Shown: positions 26,981 to 36,331, counted from the stretch's first letter. The stretch: 64,000 bases of DNA from Desulfurococcales archaeon (GCA_015521705.1 WANR01000036.1:62001-126000); one strand, 5' to 3'. The notes: generated by a model not told the origin, from the letters alone. A program made the numbers and translations.

Positions 26981-28331
26981 GGTACCACCTCGGGTAGAGC
27001 CTCACGTGGTGTCTGTAACCTATCTCGCCAGCTAGATTTGAGGTCATGAGTTTTCTGATCTCGCCTAAATCTCTTGTCCTTGCAAGGACCCATGAAAGCT
27101 TGACGTAAGCGGTCTCTGGGATCATGTCCTCGACGGGTATGACGCCTGCCTCCAGCATCTTTCTACCAGTACTGTAAACGTTTAGGTTGACCCTGCCGAA
27201 GAGGGTCTGGCTGGCAACAACTACGGGGATCCCCTCTTCGACGGCCCTCCTAATAGCTTTTATAGCATCAGTTGATACGTGGCCGAAGCCTGTCCCCTCG
27301 ATCACTATCCCATGAAACCCCTTATCTATTAGCGTTTCCAGTATCTCGGCTATGGGGCCCGGGTAGTGTTTAACATACGCCACCTTATCGTCGAAACCAT
27401 TGTCAACCACCAAGCCCTGGCTCTTCCTCCGCCTATACTCGTTATCCAGGATCTCTATCTTGCCAGAGTCTGGGTAGATCTTGGCCAGTGGTAGAGCGTT
27501 TATGGACTGGAAAGCGTCGCGCCTGCTGGTATGCATCTTCCTGACCCTGACGCCTCTATGGGCAAGAGAGTAGGTGTCACCTGTCTCTCCATGCATGACG
27601 ACAACCACCTCAGAGAAGGGAGCCTTGGCTGCAACTATAACCGCGGATAATAGGTTAAACGCTGCATCGCTCGACGGCCTATCACTACTCCTCTGGGCCC
27701 CCACAAAAGCCACAGGTACCGGGAGCCCTCGGTGAAATGCAAAGCTTAGGGCAGCGGCTGTGTAGGACATCGTGTCTGTCCCATGAGCTACTACAACTCC
27801 CGAAACACCGCTCTCTATTTTTCTCGCTACAGCGTCAACTATCCTCTCCCACATCCACGGCTTCATTTCCTCGCTCAGGACAGAGAATACCTCCTCGACC
27901 TCTATACTAGCATAGTTAAGAACCTCGGGAACGGCTAGCAATACTTCCTCCTGGCTCATGCTAGGCTTCACAGCCCCTGTCTCGTAGTCGACTCTACTAG
28001 CAATGGTTCCCCCAGTGCCTAGTATAGAGACTAGAACCCTTGAAGGTGGCGAGGGCTCCTTTTCAAGCAGCGATACAGGGGCCCCTATAGGTCCTCTCTT
28101 GGCAGACCTCCCCACGATCTCGACCTTCTCGATCCTACCAGCATGGATCCCAACATTATAGCCAGACCTCAGCTTCACCACCAACACGTTACTATCGCCG
28201 AGCTCGTATCTGGGAAGTATAACCCCCTCAATAGTGGTGCCATCGATAGTTAACACGCGTACCCTGTCACCAGGCTCAGCTCCAATGCTTTCCAGGAGCT
28301 TCGACAGTTCTGCCCCATAACCTGCAACCAT
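26964..28331 (-). CDS. gatD: Glutamyl-tRNA(Gln) amidotransferase subunit D
   Basis: The glutaminase subunit that supplies ammonia to GatE. The 455-residue protein has an N-terminal SH3-like domain (about residues 1-85, with GDRVRVLTIDGTTIEGVILPR), then an asparaginase-type domain with ILGTGGTIASRVDYETGAV, VVAHGTDTMSYTAAAL and FVGAQRSSDRPSSDA carrying the catalytic threonines, plus VVVMHGETGDT. The length is normal for archaeal GatD. It starts at ATG 28331 and overlaps gatE downstream by 17 bp, forming a two-gene operon. Confidence 0.96.
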   Translation of the reverse strand: MVAGYGAELSKLLESIGAEPGDRVRVLTIDGTTIEGVILPRYELGDSNVLVVKLRSGYNVGIHAGRIEKVEIVGRSAKRGPIGAPVSLLEKEPSPPSRVLVSILGTGGTIASRVDYETGAVKPSMSQEEVLLAVPEVLNYASIEVEEVFSVLSEEMKPWMWERIVDAVARKIESGVSGVVVAHGTDTMSYTAAALSFAFHRGLPVPVAFVGAQRSSDRPSSDAAFNLLSAVIVAAKAPFSEVVVVMHGETGDTYSLAHRGVRVRKMHTSRRDAFQSINALPLAKIYPDSGKIEILDNEYRRRKSQGLVVDNGFDDKVAYVKHYPGPIAEILETLIDKGFHGIVIEGTGFGHVSTDAIKAIRRAVEEGIPVVVASQTLFGRVNLNVYSTGRKMLEAGVIPVEDMIPETAYVKLSWVLARTRDLGEIRKLMTSNLAGEIGYRHHVRLYPRWYHGGKA

Positions 28332-28571
28332 CCAGTAACCACCGACTTCTAGCTCCCGTTATATCAGAGCTGCTATGCCAGTTAATTTTACTATCTTCAT
28401 TACAGATGGTATCTAGTCACGGAAAAACGTTGGCATCCCCATCCTGAAGCCGCAGGGCCGTCCCATCAGTAGAATTGAGCCTTAGTGGCGGTCTCACTGG
28501 CCTATTCGCTGAAACATTAGCGCAGATAAATAGCCTCCTCCCTCCATAGTAGTCGATGGTGTATAGAGTCA

Positions 28572-28925
28572 ATGGCATCAGCGATAATTGTCCAGTCAAC
28601 GGTTCTATTCTCGGGGATCCTATTGATGCCGTTAGCCTACCTAGCTGGTATATCTGGCTTCTGTATGAAGAACCCAGACTTGGTGGGGGAGCTCACCCTG
28701 GGACTCCTATCTGACTACGGCCTCTGCTCTTATATACACCTGGACGCCATACCTTTAGCGGTTACCATTGTGGCTGTTGTCCACGTAGTTTTCACCTTAG
28801 AGACGCTGCGCTATAAATTGTCCGGAGCAGGGCTGGCCTATAAGATCTTGTACAAGACTTTACTTCTAGCAAGCATGGCTCTCGGCGTCCACATAGTAGC
28901 TGTGGCCCTGCTACTTTATCTCTAA
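28572..28925 (+). CDS. Small membrane protein of unknown function
   Basis: 117 residues with about three to four hydrophobic segments and several histidines near the membrane face (YIHLDAIPL, VVHVVFTLETLRYK, VHIVAVALLLYL). The arrangement of helices with histidines recalls small cytochrome b-type anchors, but no heme motif can be claimed. Cysteines in GFCMKNP and YGLCSYI are far apart. ATG 28572 is preceded by GGTG. It is alone between gatD (divergent) and tRNA-Arg (opposite strand). I do not recognise the family. Confidence 0.6.
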   Translation: MASAIIVQSTVLFSGILLMPLAYLAGISGFCMKNPDLVGELTLGLLSDYGLCSYIHLDAIPLAVTIVAVVHVVFTLETLRYKLSGAGLAYKILYKTLLLASMALGVHIVAVALLLYL

Positions 28926-28946
28926 GCAAAGATACAGAGAAGCCAG

Positions 28947-29048
28947 TGGCGGGCCCGCCGGGATTTGAACCCGGGACCACCGGCTTGCCCCGCGCAGGCT
29001 ATTAACGCTTAGAAGGCCGGCGCCCTGTCCTGGCTAGGCCACGGGCCC
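28947..29048 (-). tRNA. tRNA-Arg (anticodon TCT) with intron
   Basis: Reading the minus strand, the acceptor arm GGGCCCG pairs with CGGGCCC, followed by discriminator G and an encoded CCA (plus-strand 28947-28949). The T-arm is CCGGG-TTCAAAT-CCCGG and the anticodon stem is CCGGC/GCCGG. The anticodon loop starts CTTCTA, giving anticodon TCT (Arg). About 24 bases lie between position 37 and the 3' part of the loop, the canonical place for an archaeal intron cut by the splicing endonuclease. Removing them gives a 75-nt body. An AT-rich TATA-like stretch lies about 25-35 bases upstream at roughly 29072-29085. Confidence 0.93.
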
Positions 29049-29174
29049 TTCCTGGGATCACTCAATGCATCCCCGAGGTATATTATTTTTCCCCCCTTAT
29101 GTGCTTTAGCTTTGCGGCTTCATGATTTATTAGTACTTGACCAGCCCTGATACCTTACCGGTGTCTGGAAAAGG

Positions 29175-29714
29175 ATGTATAGGCAGGATTTTAACTTGAT
29201 AATAACCCATTTGCCTGGGTATGAGTCTAAGAGGGCTGTGATCTATCTTCTCAGGGATTTAGGCCTATGGATAGTAGATTCCAGGCCAAACATCGTAGTA
29301 GCTAGAACCTGGGATGACCCTGTTAAGGCGGCTCACAGGCTTAAAGAGGCGGTGTCCGAGTCAGGGTATGTCCCCATACTCAGGATAATCCCGGTCAGAA
29401 GGGTTACAAACCCGTATGTGGATGCTGTTAGAGAAGCTGTCCACGCCGAGCTGAGAAAGGCTGGCGAGGGGAGCTTTGCCATAAGACTAGACGGCTACCT
29501 GTATGACGATAATGGGAGGTTAATGCACAGGATGGACTCCATACGCTTTATAGCTGAGGGCGTAGATAGGAAAGTGGATCTTTCTGATCCTGACATTCTT
29601 GTCTATATAAAGGTTGTGAGGGTTAAGGGCAGGTATATGGCTGGGATCTACGTGGGAATCCCAGGTAATATCATATCTCTAGCCAAGGAAAAACTGGAGG
29701 GCATGGAAAGGTAG
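29175..29714 (+). CDS. THUMP-domain protein (Tan1-like tRNA modification factor)
   Basis: The 179-residue protein has the shape of a THUMP protein: an N-terminal strand-helix unit with NLIITHLPGYESKRAVIYLLRDLG, then the THUMP region with ILRIIPVRRVTNPYVDAVREAVHAEL and the RNA-binding end DILVYIKVVRVKGRYMAGIYVG. Tan1 is a tRNA-binding adaptor for N4-acetylcytidine formation at position 12. Such archaeal proteins are commonly annotated as Tan1-like, and the acetyltransferase partner (Tmcar/Kre33 type) is not in the window. ATG 29175 is the start. The role is inferred from the family. Confidence 0.8.
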   Translation: MYRQDFNLIITHLPGYESKRAVIYLLRDLGLWIVDSRPNIVVARTWDDPVKAAHRLKEAVSESGYVPILRIIPVRRVTNPYVDAVREAVHAELRKAGEGSFAIRLDGYLYDDNGRLMHRMDSIRFIAEGVDRKVDLSDPDILVYIKVVRVKGRYMAGIYVGIPGNIISLAKEKLEGMER

Positions 29715-29851
29715 AGCTGTGTGTTGGCCTATGAAGCTCCACGGTAATTAGCAGTCTAAGCTCAACAGGCATGGAACAGCAGGTAAACCAATATATTTGT
29801 CCACGACACGTCCAAAACTCTCATGGGTGACTATAGACGGGGAACTCTGAA

Positions 29852-31312
29852 TTGCTTAGACTCTTCGGGACAGCAGGGATCAGGGGCCCTTACCTTGAAA
29901 GTATTACGCCGGAGCTGGCCTACAGGATAGGGCTAGCAGTGGCGAGCTACATTGGCGGCAAGGGGTCGTCCTGCGTAGGCCACGATGTTAGAACCACGAG
30001 CCCCCTCCTAGCCTACATGGCTGCCGCGGGCTTGATGGCAGGGGGCGTGGACTCCATATACCTGGGGCTTGTTGCCACGCCCATAGTAGCTTATTCTGTG
30101 CCTCACACGAAGAGTTCGTCAGGCATAGTGATAACTGCTAGCCATAACCCTCCCCAAGATAATGGGATCAAGGTTTTCGATGGGAGCGGGATGGAGTACA
30201 CAGTAGCCATGGAGGAGGATCTAGAAAAGATAATATTTGAGGGAGACTCTGATAGGATGCATGCTCCATGGGATAAAGTGGGGAGGCTAGTCTTTGCCCC
30301 TGAGCTCCAGGAGGATTACATAAGGGATCTTGTCTCAGTCATGAGCGTGAGTAGCCCAAAACTCGGCCTCAAGATAGCAGTAGACTGTGCAAACGGGGCT
30401 GCGAGTGAGGTGACTCCCAGGCTCCTAAGAAGCATTGGGGTCGAGAGGGTTGTCAGTGTAAACTGTCACCAGGACGGGTTTTTCCCAGGCAGGCATCCAG
30501 AGCCAAGGCCTGACGTCCTCTATGAGTACCAGAAAATACTAGATCCCATGAGCCTCCATGGCCTCCTAGCCCATGACGGCGACGCTGACAGGCTGTCAAT
30601 GATAGTGCCTGGCTGGGGTTTCGTGAAGCAAGACCTACTTATAGCCCTCTATGCCGCGTGGAAGCTGAGGGATTCCAAGGGAGATGTCATTGTTTCCGTA
30701 GACGTGGGCTTAGAGGTAGAAGAAGTGGTAGAGAGACTGGGCGGCAAGATAGTGAGGGCTAAGCTTGGCAAGCAACACGAAAAACTTAAAGAACTCGGCA
30801 GTAGGGCAGTCCTAGCTGCGGAGCCGTGGAAACTGATAGACCCCTCCTGGGGTCCCTGGGTTGACGGGATCTACCAGGCAGCTCTTCTCTCGAAGATTTC
30901 TCTGGAGACGGGTCTAAGGCCTATAGACCTCATAAGATCGCTACCCTTCTATCCCTCGGCCCGCCTATCGATCAAGTTTTCTAATGATAGGGACAAAAAA
31001 CTGGTGTACCAAAAGTCTAGGGACGAACTGAGAGAAAAACTGGTGACCGAGGGCGTTAATGTACTGGACATCGATGGTCTCAGGGTACAGATGGAGGACG
31101 GTTCCTGGGTCTTACTAAGAGCTAGTGGGACGGAGCCAAAGGTAAGGATCTATGCGCAGTCGCGCGACCCGAAAAAGCTCATAGAAATGGTAGAAACTGC
31201 CAAGGCTATAGTTCTTGGCAAGGCTAAAAGCCTAGAAGCTAGAGTCATGGGAATCGAAGAATATGTGGATGACAGACCGCCTAGGCCGGGATCTCTGGAG
31301 AGTGTTTTCTAA
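29852..31312 (+). CDS. Phosphohexomutase (phosphoglucosamine/phosphomannomutase family)
   Basis: Alpha-D-phosphohexomutase with all four domains in 486 residues. The N-terminus is LRLFGTAGIRG, the phosphoserine loop is VITASHNPPQDNGIKVF, the metal-binding loop is HDGDADRLSM and the phosphate-binding loop is RASGTEPKVRIYAQS. The sugar-binding loop is in the AAEPWKLIDPSWGPWVDGI region, which is somewhat unusual compared with the common GEQSGH loop. The substrate (glucosamine, mannose or glucose phosphate) cannot be decided. TTG 29852 is used, with a TATA-like AATATATT at about 29790. Its end overlaps the convergent DUF2208 gene by 32 bp. Confidence 0.9.
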   Translation: MLRLFGTAGIRGPYLESITPELAYRIGLAVASYIGGKGSSCVGHDVRTTSPLLAYMAAAGLMAGGVDSIYLGLVATPIVAYSVPHTKSSSGIVITASHNPPQDNGIKVFDGSGMEYTVAMEEDLEKIIFEGDSDRMHAPWDKVGRLVFAPELQEDYIRDLVSVMSVSSPKLGLKIAVDCANGAASEVTPRLLRSIGVERVVSVNCHQDGFFPGRHPEPRPDVLYEYQKILDPMSLHGLLAHDGDADRLSMIVPGWGFVKQDLLIALYAAWKLRDSKGDVIVSVDVGLEVEEVVERLGGKIVRAKLGKQHEKLKELGSRAVLAAEPWKLIDPSWGPWVDGIYQAALLSKISLETGLRPIDLIRSLPFYPSARLSIKFSNDRDKKLVYQKSRDELREKLVTEGVNVLDIDGLRVQMEDGSWVLLRASGTEPKVRIYAQSRDPKKLIEMVETAKAIVLGKAKSLEARVMGIEEYVDDRPPRPGSLESVF

Positions 31313-32033
31313 TAATGTTGTAGAGCCTCTTAGGGGATCTACTATAGAGCCTAATCTTGGTGATGCTTCTCTTACCCTCCTTTACTATCTCCACGAACCC
31401 TCTCTTCTCATCTAGAACCATCCTGACATCGCTGGGCAGAGGGAATCCTATAGCTGACTGCATTACTAGACCCTTCAAGACTATGCCCTTCGCCGTTACT
31501 ATGTAAGACTGGGGCATGTTGATAATCTTCACTATCCCCACCTTCTTCATGGCGTACAGCATTGCGACATGGTTGATCATGAAAAGGCCTTCGAAGAAAA
31601 TGAAAAACGCCAGGAAGTCAGCCAGCCTTTGCTCGCCTACGATCCCGTAAAAGAAGTCCGCGAGCCTGCCAGTGATGCCCCAGAGCGCTATGAAATAGCC
31701 TATGCTAAGGAAGGAGCCCAGGCTCGTATATAGCATAAACTTAGACTGTTCCTGTATTTCTGGTAGAAGCTTTTCATCCTTTGCTTGTAGCTCTCGTATA
31801 TTATCCTCCTTATAGAGGATCTTTGAGGCTAGAACATCGTCGGGCCTCACCTTCCCCTGGCCTAGGGGCCCCTTGCTTCTCCTCGACTGTATAAAAGCGT
31901 AAAGGATCAGCAGGATGAAGACTACTAGAAACGTCTCAGAGGTTCTGCCCAGTAATGCTACTAGGGCCGAATAGACTAGGACGAATACCTGGCTTATTAA
32001 TAGGCGTGCTCTGATATTTTCAATGTAGGCCAC
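31281..32033 (-). CDS. DUF2208-like archaeal membrane protein
   Basis: A 250-residue protein with about four membrane segments (two near the N-terminus, two around residues 100-150), a charged cytoplasmic loop with VRPDDVLASKILYKEDNI, and a C-terminal soluble tail with INMPQSYIVTAKGIVLKGL. This resembles the archaeal DUF2208 group as I remember it; the function is not known. The start is GTG 32033 with AGGTAG upstream. It is convergent with and overlaps the phosphohexomutase gene and is divergent from the amidohydrolase gene. Confidence 0.6.
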   Translation of the reverse strand: MAYIENIRARLLISQVFVLVYSALVALLGRTSETFLVVFILLILYAFIQSRRSKGPLGQGKVRPDDVLASKILYKEDNIRELQAKDEKLLPEIQEQSKFMLYTSLGSFLSIGYFIALWGITGRLADFFYGIVGEQRLADFLAFFIFFEGLFMINHVAMLYAMKKVGIVKIINMPQSYIVTAKGIVLKGLVMQSAIGFPLPSDVRMVLDEKRGFVEIVKEGKRSITKIRLYSRSPKRLYNIIRKHSPEIPA

Positions 32034-32149
32034 TACCTTCCACCACTAACAGAAGCTTGCACCACTCCTAAATAATATTGGAACAGCCCGGTTTTATAGT
32101 ATTAGGGAGAGCCGTCTCGCGGTTTAAACTTTGCATGCCCCACCGCTAC

Positions 32150-32156
32150 TTATAAG
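32150..32156 (+). promoter_or_regulatory. TATA box of the amidohydrolase gene
   Basis: TTATAAG at 32150-32156 lies about 26 bases before TTG 32179, which is the expected distance if the mRNA begins at the start codon (a leaderless transcript, common in crenarchaea). Confidence 0.45.
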
Positions 32157-32178
32157 GCCTGGAAATTAATGGGGCCTC

Positions 32179-33378
32179 TTGAAGCGCGGGGGAGGACTGT
32201 ATCAAGGGCTGAAGAGAATGGGTACTAGGAGAGGTGTTGGCGGGGAGCAGTTGTCGATAAGGGCTGGTCTATTGCTTTACGGCGAAGATCTCCGGGTCCG
32301 GAAGGATTCTTGTATCTGGATTAGGGAGGGTATTGTGGAGTCTGTTGAAACATCTAGCACGTGCGACAGGCGGAGCATAGGTGGCCCTAGCATTATAGTG
32401 GTCCCCCAGCCCTCTAACTCTCACGTCCATTCGGCAGACCATGCTTTTACTGAATACGGCCTTGAAATGGGGCTAGAAGAACTCGTGTCCTACCCAAAGG
32501 GCCTAAAACATAGACTCCTGGAAAAAGCGAGGCCCGAGGACCTGGTAAGAGCTATTAGAGACTACTACTTGCTGGCATGGAGATACGGGCTAGGAGCGGT
32601 CTCAGATTTTAGAGAGGGTGGAGGCCAGGGCTGCATTCTTGCCAAGAAAGCTGCAGTCACTATCCCCGAGGGGACGAATATCGTGGTTCTGGGAAGGCCA
32701 GGCCCCTTATGGCCTAGTAGGTGCGACGGTCTTGGAGTATCTAGCCCCTTGGACTACAGTATCGAGGAGCTAGTAAGAGAGGCTTCGAGATTCGATATAA
32801 CGGCGGCCCACATAGCTGAGAGTGAGGAGGCTAGGAGGAAGGGCGACCTAGAGCTGGCCATGGAGGCCGGGATAAGGATAGCGGTTCACGGGATTTTCCT
32901 TGATTACAGCGATTTACTAGCCATGAAAGAAAAGTCCATGGGTCTAGTGGCCTGTGTTAGGAGCAACATGTGGCACGGGGCAGGCATCCCACCCATAAGG
33001 GACATTATAGAGACTGATGTGAGCCTTGGCTTGGGGACGGATAACGCGTCATGGAACACCCCAGACATTTGGGAAGAAGCCAGAGCTTTCCTTCTAGCTG
33101 GCAGGTATCAAGGAGTAAAGGAGGAGAAGCTAGTTTCGAAAACTCTCAGCGCCCTCTTCATCGAAGGATACAAGATGCTAGGCCTCAAGCCTAGAATACT
33201 AAAAGAGGGGGAGCCCTCTAGGCTATTAATGGTTGCAGACATGGGGGCGGGGCTCTTAAACTCTGTAAACCCTAGAGCTGCAATAATTAAGAGAACGGGG
33301 GCAGGCAACATAGTCGCTAGAATAGACGACGGGAAAGTCACGTGCCTATCTAAAATTGCACCGACGAATATGTGCTGA
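32179..33378 (+). CDS. Amidohydrolase-superfamily deaminase-like protein
   Basis: The 399-residue protein is an amidohydrolase of the cytosine/guanine/adenosine deaminase type. The metal-binding residues can be placed as HVH in PSNSHVHSADHAF, His in ITAAHIAESEEAR, His in IAVHGIFLD and Asp in GLGTDNASWNTPDIW. These define a mononuclear metal centre and a deaminase-like reaction on a nucleobase or related ring; the substrate is not known. TTG 32179 fits a leaderless start from the TATA box at 32150; ATG 32218 and TTG 32251 (with GGGGAG nearby) are alternatives. A 7-bp stem-loop follows the stop. Confidence 0.82.
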   Translation: MKRGGGLYQGLKRMGTRRGVGGEQLSIRAGLLLYGEDLRVRKDSCIWIREGIVESVETSSTCDRRSIGGPSIIVVPQPSNSHVHSADHAFTEYGLEMGLEELVSYPKGLKHRLLEKARPEDLVRAIRDYYLLAWRYGLGAVSDFREGGGQGCILAKKAAVTIPEGTNIVVLGRPGPLWPSRCDGLGVSSPLDYSIEELVREASRFDITAAHIAESEEARRKGDLELAMEAGIRIAVHGIFLDYSDLLAMKEKSMGLVACVRSNMWHGAGIPPIRDIIETDVSLGLGTDNASWNTPDIWEEARAFLLAGRYQGVKEEKLVSKTLSALFIEGYKMLGLKPRILKEGEPSRLLMVADMGAGLLNSVNPRAAIIKRTGAGNIVARIDDGKVTCLSKIAPTNMC

Positions 33379-33394
33379 GAGAGCACGTCCTATA

Positions 33395-33416
33395 GATCTC
33401 TCTAAAGTTAGAGATC
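33395..33416 (+). terminator. Stem-loop after the amidohydrolase gene
   Basis: GATCTCT (33395-33401) pairs perfectly with AGAGATC (33410-33416) over an 8-base loop, 17 bases after the amidohydrolase stop. It is followed by ATGATCTTG rather than a long T-run, so termination is likely but not certain. Confidence 0.4.
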
Positions 33417-33538
33417 ATGATCTTGCGCCTCTGTCCAGCTTCCTACAGGCTTGGAGCGCTTCACTTTACAATTGAACCAAACGCATAGAAGTGTACGTGT
33501 CCAATAGTTCCGCGAAAACAGTTGGAAGCTTGAGCGCC

Positions 33539-34558
33539 TCAGAGTAGTAGATTCTCTATTATGCCCAGTCCTAGCCCTATTAGTGCCAGTGGGAAGACGT
33601 ATTTCCATGCGCCCTCTAGTGCTTGGTCTAGCCTGAACCGTGCGTAGACCGCTCTCAGAAAGCTGGCCACCAGCATTACTATGAGGGCTTTGGCTAGAAC
33701 TACTATTGTTGGGATTAGGTAGCCAGCTACCAGGCCGTCGCCCGGCTGCACGGGTAGCCACCCTCCCAGGAAGAGGATCGCTATGAGTATTGAGAGCGCG
33801 AATCTCCTAAGATAGTTGGCCCCCATGTTGACACCGTAAAGTATACCAGAGTACTCTGAATAGGGGCCTGCTACAACCTCGTTCTCAGACTCGGGTATCT
33901 CGTATGGGAACCCTGAAGTCGACATAACGACTGCCAGGAAAGCAGCTATAAACGCTAGCGGGTTGAGTAGTATGAACCATGTGAGAGAGGCCTGGGCCTC
34001 GACTATGTCGACCATGTTGAAGGTAGACAGAGTAGCTGCTGGCGCCAGCATCGCTACTATTGCTATCAGCTCGTAGGCAGTTATCATGAAAGCCTCTCTT
34101 ACACCCCCTATTACTGCGAATTTATTGTTACTGGCCCACCCTGTAAGGACTATGAAGAGAGGCGCTACTGTGGAAAGAGCTAGCGCTATGAGCAAGCTGT
34201 TTTCCATCGGTATCGGCCAGTAGGCAGGGTTACTAGTGAAGGGAACGGCCCCTAGCGGGATTATGGAGAGCACTGCTGCAACCACCGGGGCCACTACGAA
34301 TATCGCCGCATCTACTGTTCTAGGTATTATGGGTTCCTGGAAGGCGTACCTAACCAGGTCGGCTAGTGGCTGAAGTAGGCCGCCTAGCTGAGGCGACACA
34401 TGGTAGGGGCCCAGCCTTCTTTGCACGCGTGCTGCGGCCTTCCTTTCAAACCATATAGTAATAACCACTATGATCAATGATACTATGAGCCCTACTACTA
34501 GCACCTGGAAAATGGGCGGATAGAACACTATGTCTAAGAGCAGCTGTAGCAGACTCAT
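33539..34558 (-). CDS. nuoH: Complex I subunit NuoH
   Basis: The membrane subunit that contacts the quinone site and links the hydrophilic arm to the proton channels. It has about eight membrane helices in roughly 339 residues, with ERKAAARVQRRLGPYHVSPQLGGLLQPLADLVRY (the conserved cytoplasmic loop E-R-K...RxGP) and FPYEIPESENEVVAGPYSEYSGI. ATG 34558 is chosen because GGTGA lies just upstream; GTG 34567 is possible. It is the last gene of the nuoA-B-C-D-H block and overlaps or abuts nuoD. Confidence 0.96.
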   Translation of the reverse strand: MSLLQLLLDIVFYPPIFQVLVVGLIVSLIIVVITIWFERKAAARVQRRLGPYHVSPQLGGLLQPLADLVRYAFQEPIIPRTVDAAIFVVAPVVAAVLSIIPLGAVPFTSNPAYWPIPMENSLLIALALSTVAPLFIVLTGWASNNKFAVIGGVREAFMITAYELIAIVAMLAPAATLSTFNMVDIVEAQASLTWFILLNPLAFIAAFLAVVMSTSGFPYEIPESENEVVAGPYSEYSGILYGVNMGANYLRRFALSILIAILFLGGWLPVQPGDGLVAGYLIPTIVVLAKALIVMLVASFLRAVYARFRLDQALEGAWKYVFPLALIGLGLGIIENLLL

Positions 34559-34563
34559 GGCGA

Positions 34564-35823
34564 TCACCGATCTGCCTCAGGCGGGAAGTAGTCTATGCTC
34601 CCATAAATAGCTGGCAGATCCATGACTCTATGCCCAGGCACTATGTACTTAAATACCGGGAGGTTTCTGAAAGACGGTGATACTATCCTTACCCTGTAGG
34701 GCTTAGTCGAGCCGTCGCTCTCGACATAGTAAATTATCTCGCCTCTAGCAGTCTCTCCTCTAGCTACAGCCCTGCCTGGGGGAACCTTGAGGCTCGCGAA
34801 TATAGGTAATAGCTTGATCCTCCCCGTCTCCTGGTATACCTTCTTCCAGAGCGGGGGGGATTTCTCCCAGAATTTAGGGTGCATCGGTGCTTCCCTCTCC
34901 CTGGTCTCTAGCCATGACACGCACTGTTCTATAATGTTAAGGCTTTGCTTTATCTCCTCGATCTTGACATAAGTCCTAGCCAGGGAGTCCCCCTCCGTGT
35001 ATACTGGGATCTCGAAGTCTAGCTCTGGGTAAGCGTCATAGCCCTCTGCAAGGCGGGCATCATATTTAATGCTGCTCCCCCTTGCCGTAGGCCCTACCAG
35101 CCCCAGTTCTGCGGCGACCTGCCTGGGTATGACGCCCACGCCTTCAAGCCTATCCCTCACGACGGGGTTCTCGAAGAATATTTTCTCGTATTCCGGAAGC
35201 CTTTTCCTCATGTACCTTACAGCCTTCCTAGCCATCTCGGGGAATCCCTGGGGCATATCCCTTTTGACGCCGCCAAAGACGGGGTATGAATGCGTTTGCC
35301 TAGCCCCTGTGAGCCTCTCGGCCAGGTCTATGAATACCTCTCTGTCCCCAAAGGACCACATGTACATGGTGGAGTGGCCTATGAATATACCCATTATGCC
35401 GAAACCGTAGAGATGGGCGGCTATCCTATTGATCTCGCAGAGTAGTGATCTTAGATACTTGGCCCGGGGCGGCGGGTCCACGCCGAGTAGTTTTTCTACG
35501 GCCCTGACGTAGGGTACTGTGACGTTGCAGGCATCGTGTATGGCCATTCTTTCGAATAGGGGGATGTTTTTGATGTATTCCCTGCCCTCTGCAAGCTTCT
35601 CCATGGTTCTGTGGACATAGCCTATGTCGGGGTCTATGTCGACTATGACGTCTCCGTCTATCCTTGTTATGAGCCTCATGTGGCCGGAGCCTGGGTGTTG
35701 GGGGCCTATAAAGACCTCGTAGACCTCCTCTTCTATCTTCCTGACCTTGAAGCCTGGAAGCCCTATCTTGGCCCCTGAGCTGGGCTCTTCGCGGGCTTCT
35801 GGGTCCTTCATACGTTTTTCCAC
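34564..35823 (-). CDS. nuoD: Complex I subunit NuoD (49 kDa)
   Basis: The large quinone-site subunit of the hydrophilic arm, 419 residues. Family features include FIGPQHPGSGHMRLITRIDGDVIVDIDPDIGYVHRTMEKLAEG, LLCEINRIAAHLYGFG, VFGGVKRDMPQG and the C-terminus DLPAIYGSIDYFPPEADR. The four cysteines that hold NiFe in the related hydrogenases are absent at both ends, so this is a complex I type subunit, not a hydrogenase. The start may be GTG 35823 or ATG 35811 (with GAGGTG before it). It follows nuoC almost without gap. Confidence 0.96.
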   Translation of the reverse strand: MEKRMKDPEAREEPSSGAKIGLPGFKVRKIEEEVYEVFIGPQHPGSGHMRLITRIDGDVIVDIDPDIGYVHRTMEKLAEGREYIKNIPLFERMAIHDACNVTVPYVRAVEKLLGVDPPPRAKYLRSLLCEINRIAAHLYGFGIMGIFIGHSTMYMWSFGDREVFIDLAERLTGARQTHSYPVFGGVKRDMPQGFPEMARKAVRYMRKRLPEYEKIFFENPVVRDRLEGVGVIPRQVAAELGLVGPTARGSSIKYDARLAEGYDAYPELDFEIPVYTEGDSLARTYVKIEEIKQSLNIIEQCVSWLETREREAPMHPKFWEKSPPLWKKVYQETGRIKLLPIFASLKVPPGRAVARGETARGEIIYYVESDGSTKPYRVRIVSPSFRNLPVFKYIVPGHRVMDLPAIYGSIDYFPPEADR

Positions 35824-35824
35824 C

Positions 35825-36331
35825 TCACTTGGGCTTCCTTATTATTGGTTCCTCTTTGACTATGAACTCTTTCCTCAGGGGCTTGAGCTCTGCTATGTGG
35901 GGTGCGAGCAGTAAGAGTCTCAGGTCAGGGTGGCCCTCGAACTCTATGCCAAACATTTCGTAGACCTCTCTTTCCTGGAAGAGAAGGCTTATCCATACAT
36001 CTGATAGCGAGGGTAGCTTTGCCTTGTCCCTTTTCACGGTTGTTGAGAGCGCTATAAGCCCTCCTGACAGCTCCTCTGAGAGATAGCTCGAAACTATATA
36101 CATTGCCTTGAACTCGCCCTTCTTTATGTAATCCACTATAGTTAGGGACTTAACGTGGTCGAACCCAGCGTTCTTGAGTCTTAGAGCGGCCTCTCTTAGA
36201 GACTCTAACGGGACGCTGACCTCTACATATCCCTTCTCCCTAGAGATTGAATAGTTTATGCCCTCGAGGGCTTTAGAAACGAGTCCTTCCAGGTCTACGG
36301 TCTCCTGTTCCCCGCTCAACCTCTCCACCAA
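35825..36331 (-). CDS. nuoC: Complex I subunit NuoC (30 kDa)
   Basis: 168 residues of the hydrophilic arm of complex I. The family signature is seen in the C-terminal half as FQEREVYEMFGIEFEGHPDLRLLLL, followed by LKPLRKEF and a short tail. It stands separate from NuoD, as in most archaeal complexes. TTG 36331 overlaps the nuoB stop by 16 bp, so translation is coupled. Confidence 0.94.
   Translation of the reverse strand: MVERLSGEQETVDLEGLVSKALEGINYSISREKGYVEVSVPLESLREAALRLKNAGFDHVKSLTIVDYIKKGEFKAMYIVSSYLSEELSGGLIALSTTVKRDKAKLPSLSDVWISLLFQEREVYEMFGIEFEGHPDLRLLLLAPHIAELKPLRKEFIVKEEPIIRKPK

Noticed and set aside
28417-28599. 60-codon minus-strand frame between gatD and the small membrane protein
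   Set aside because: No ribosome-binding site, odd composition, and overlap with the likely leader and start of the plus-strand gene.
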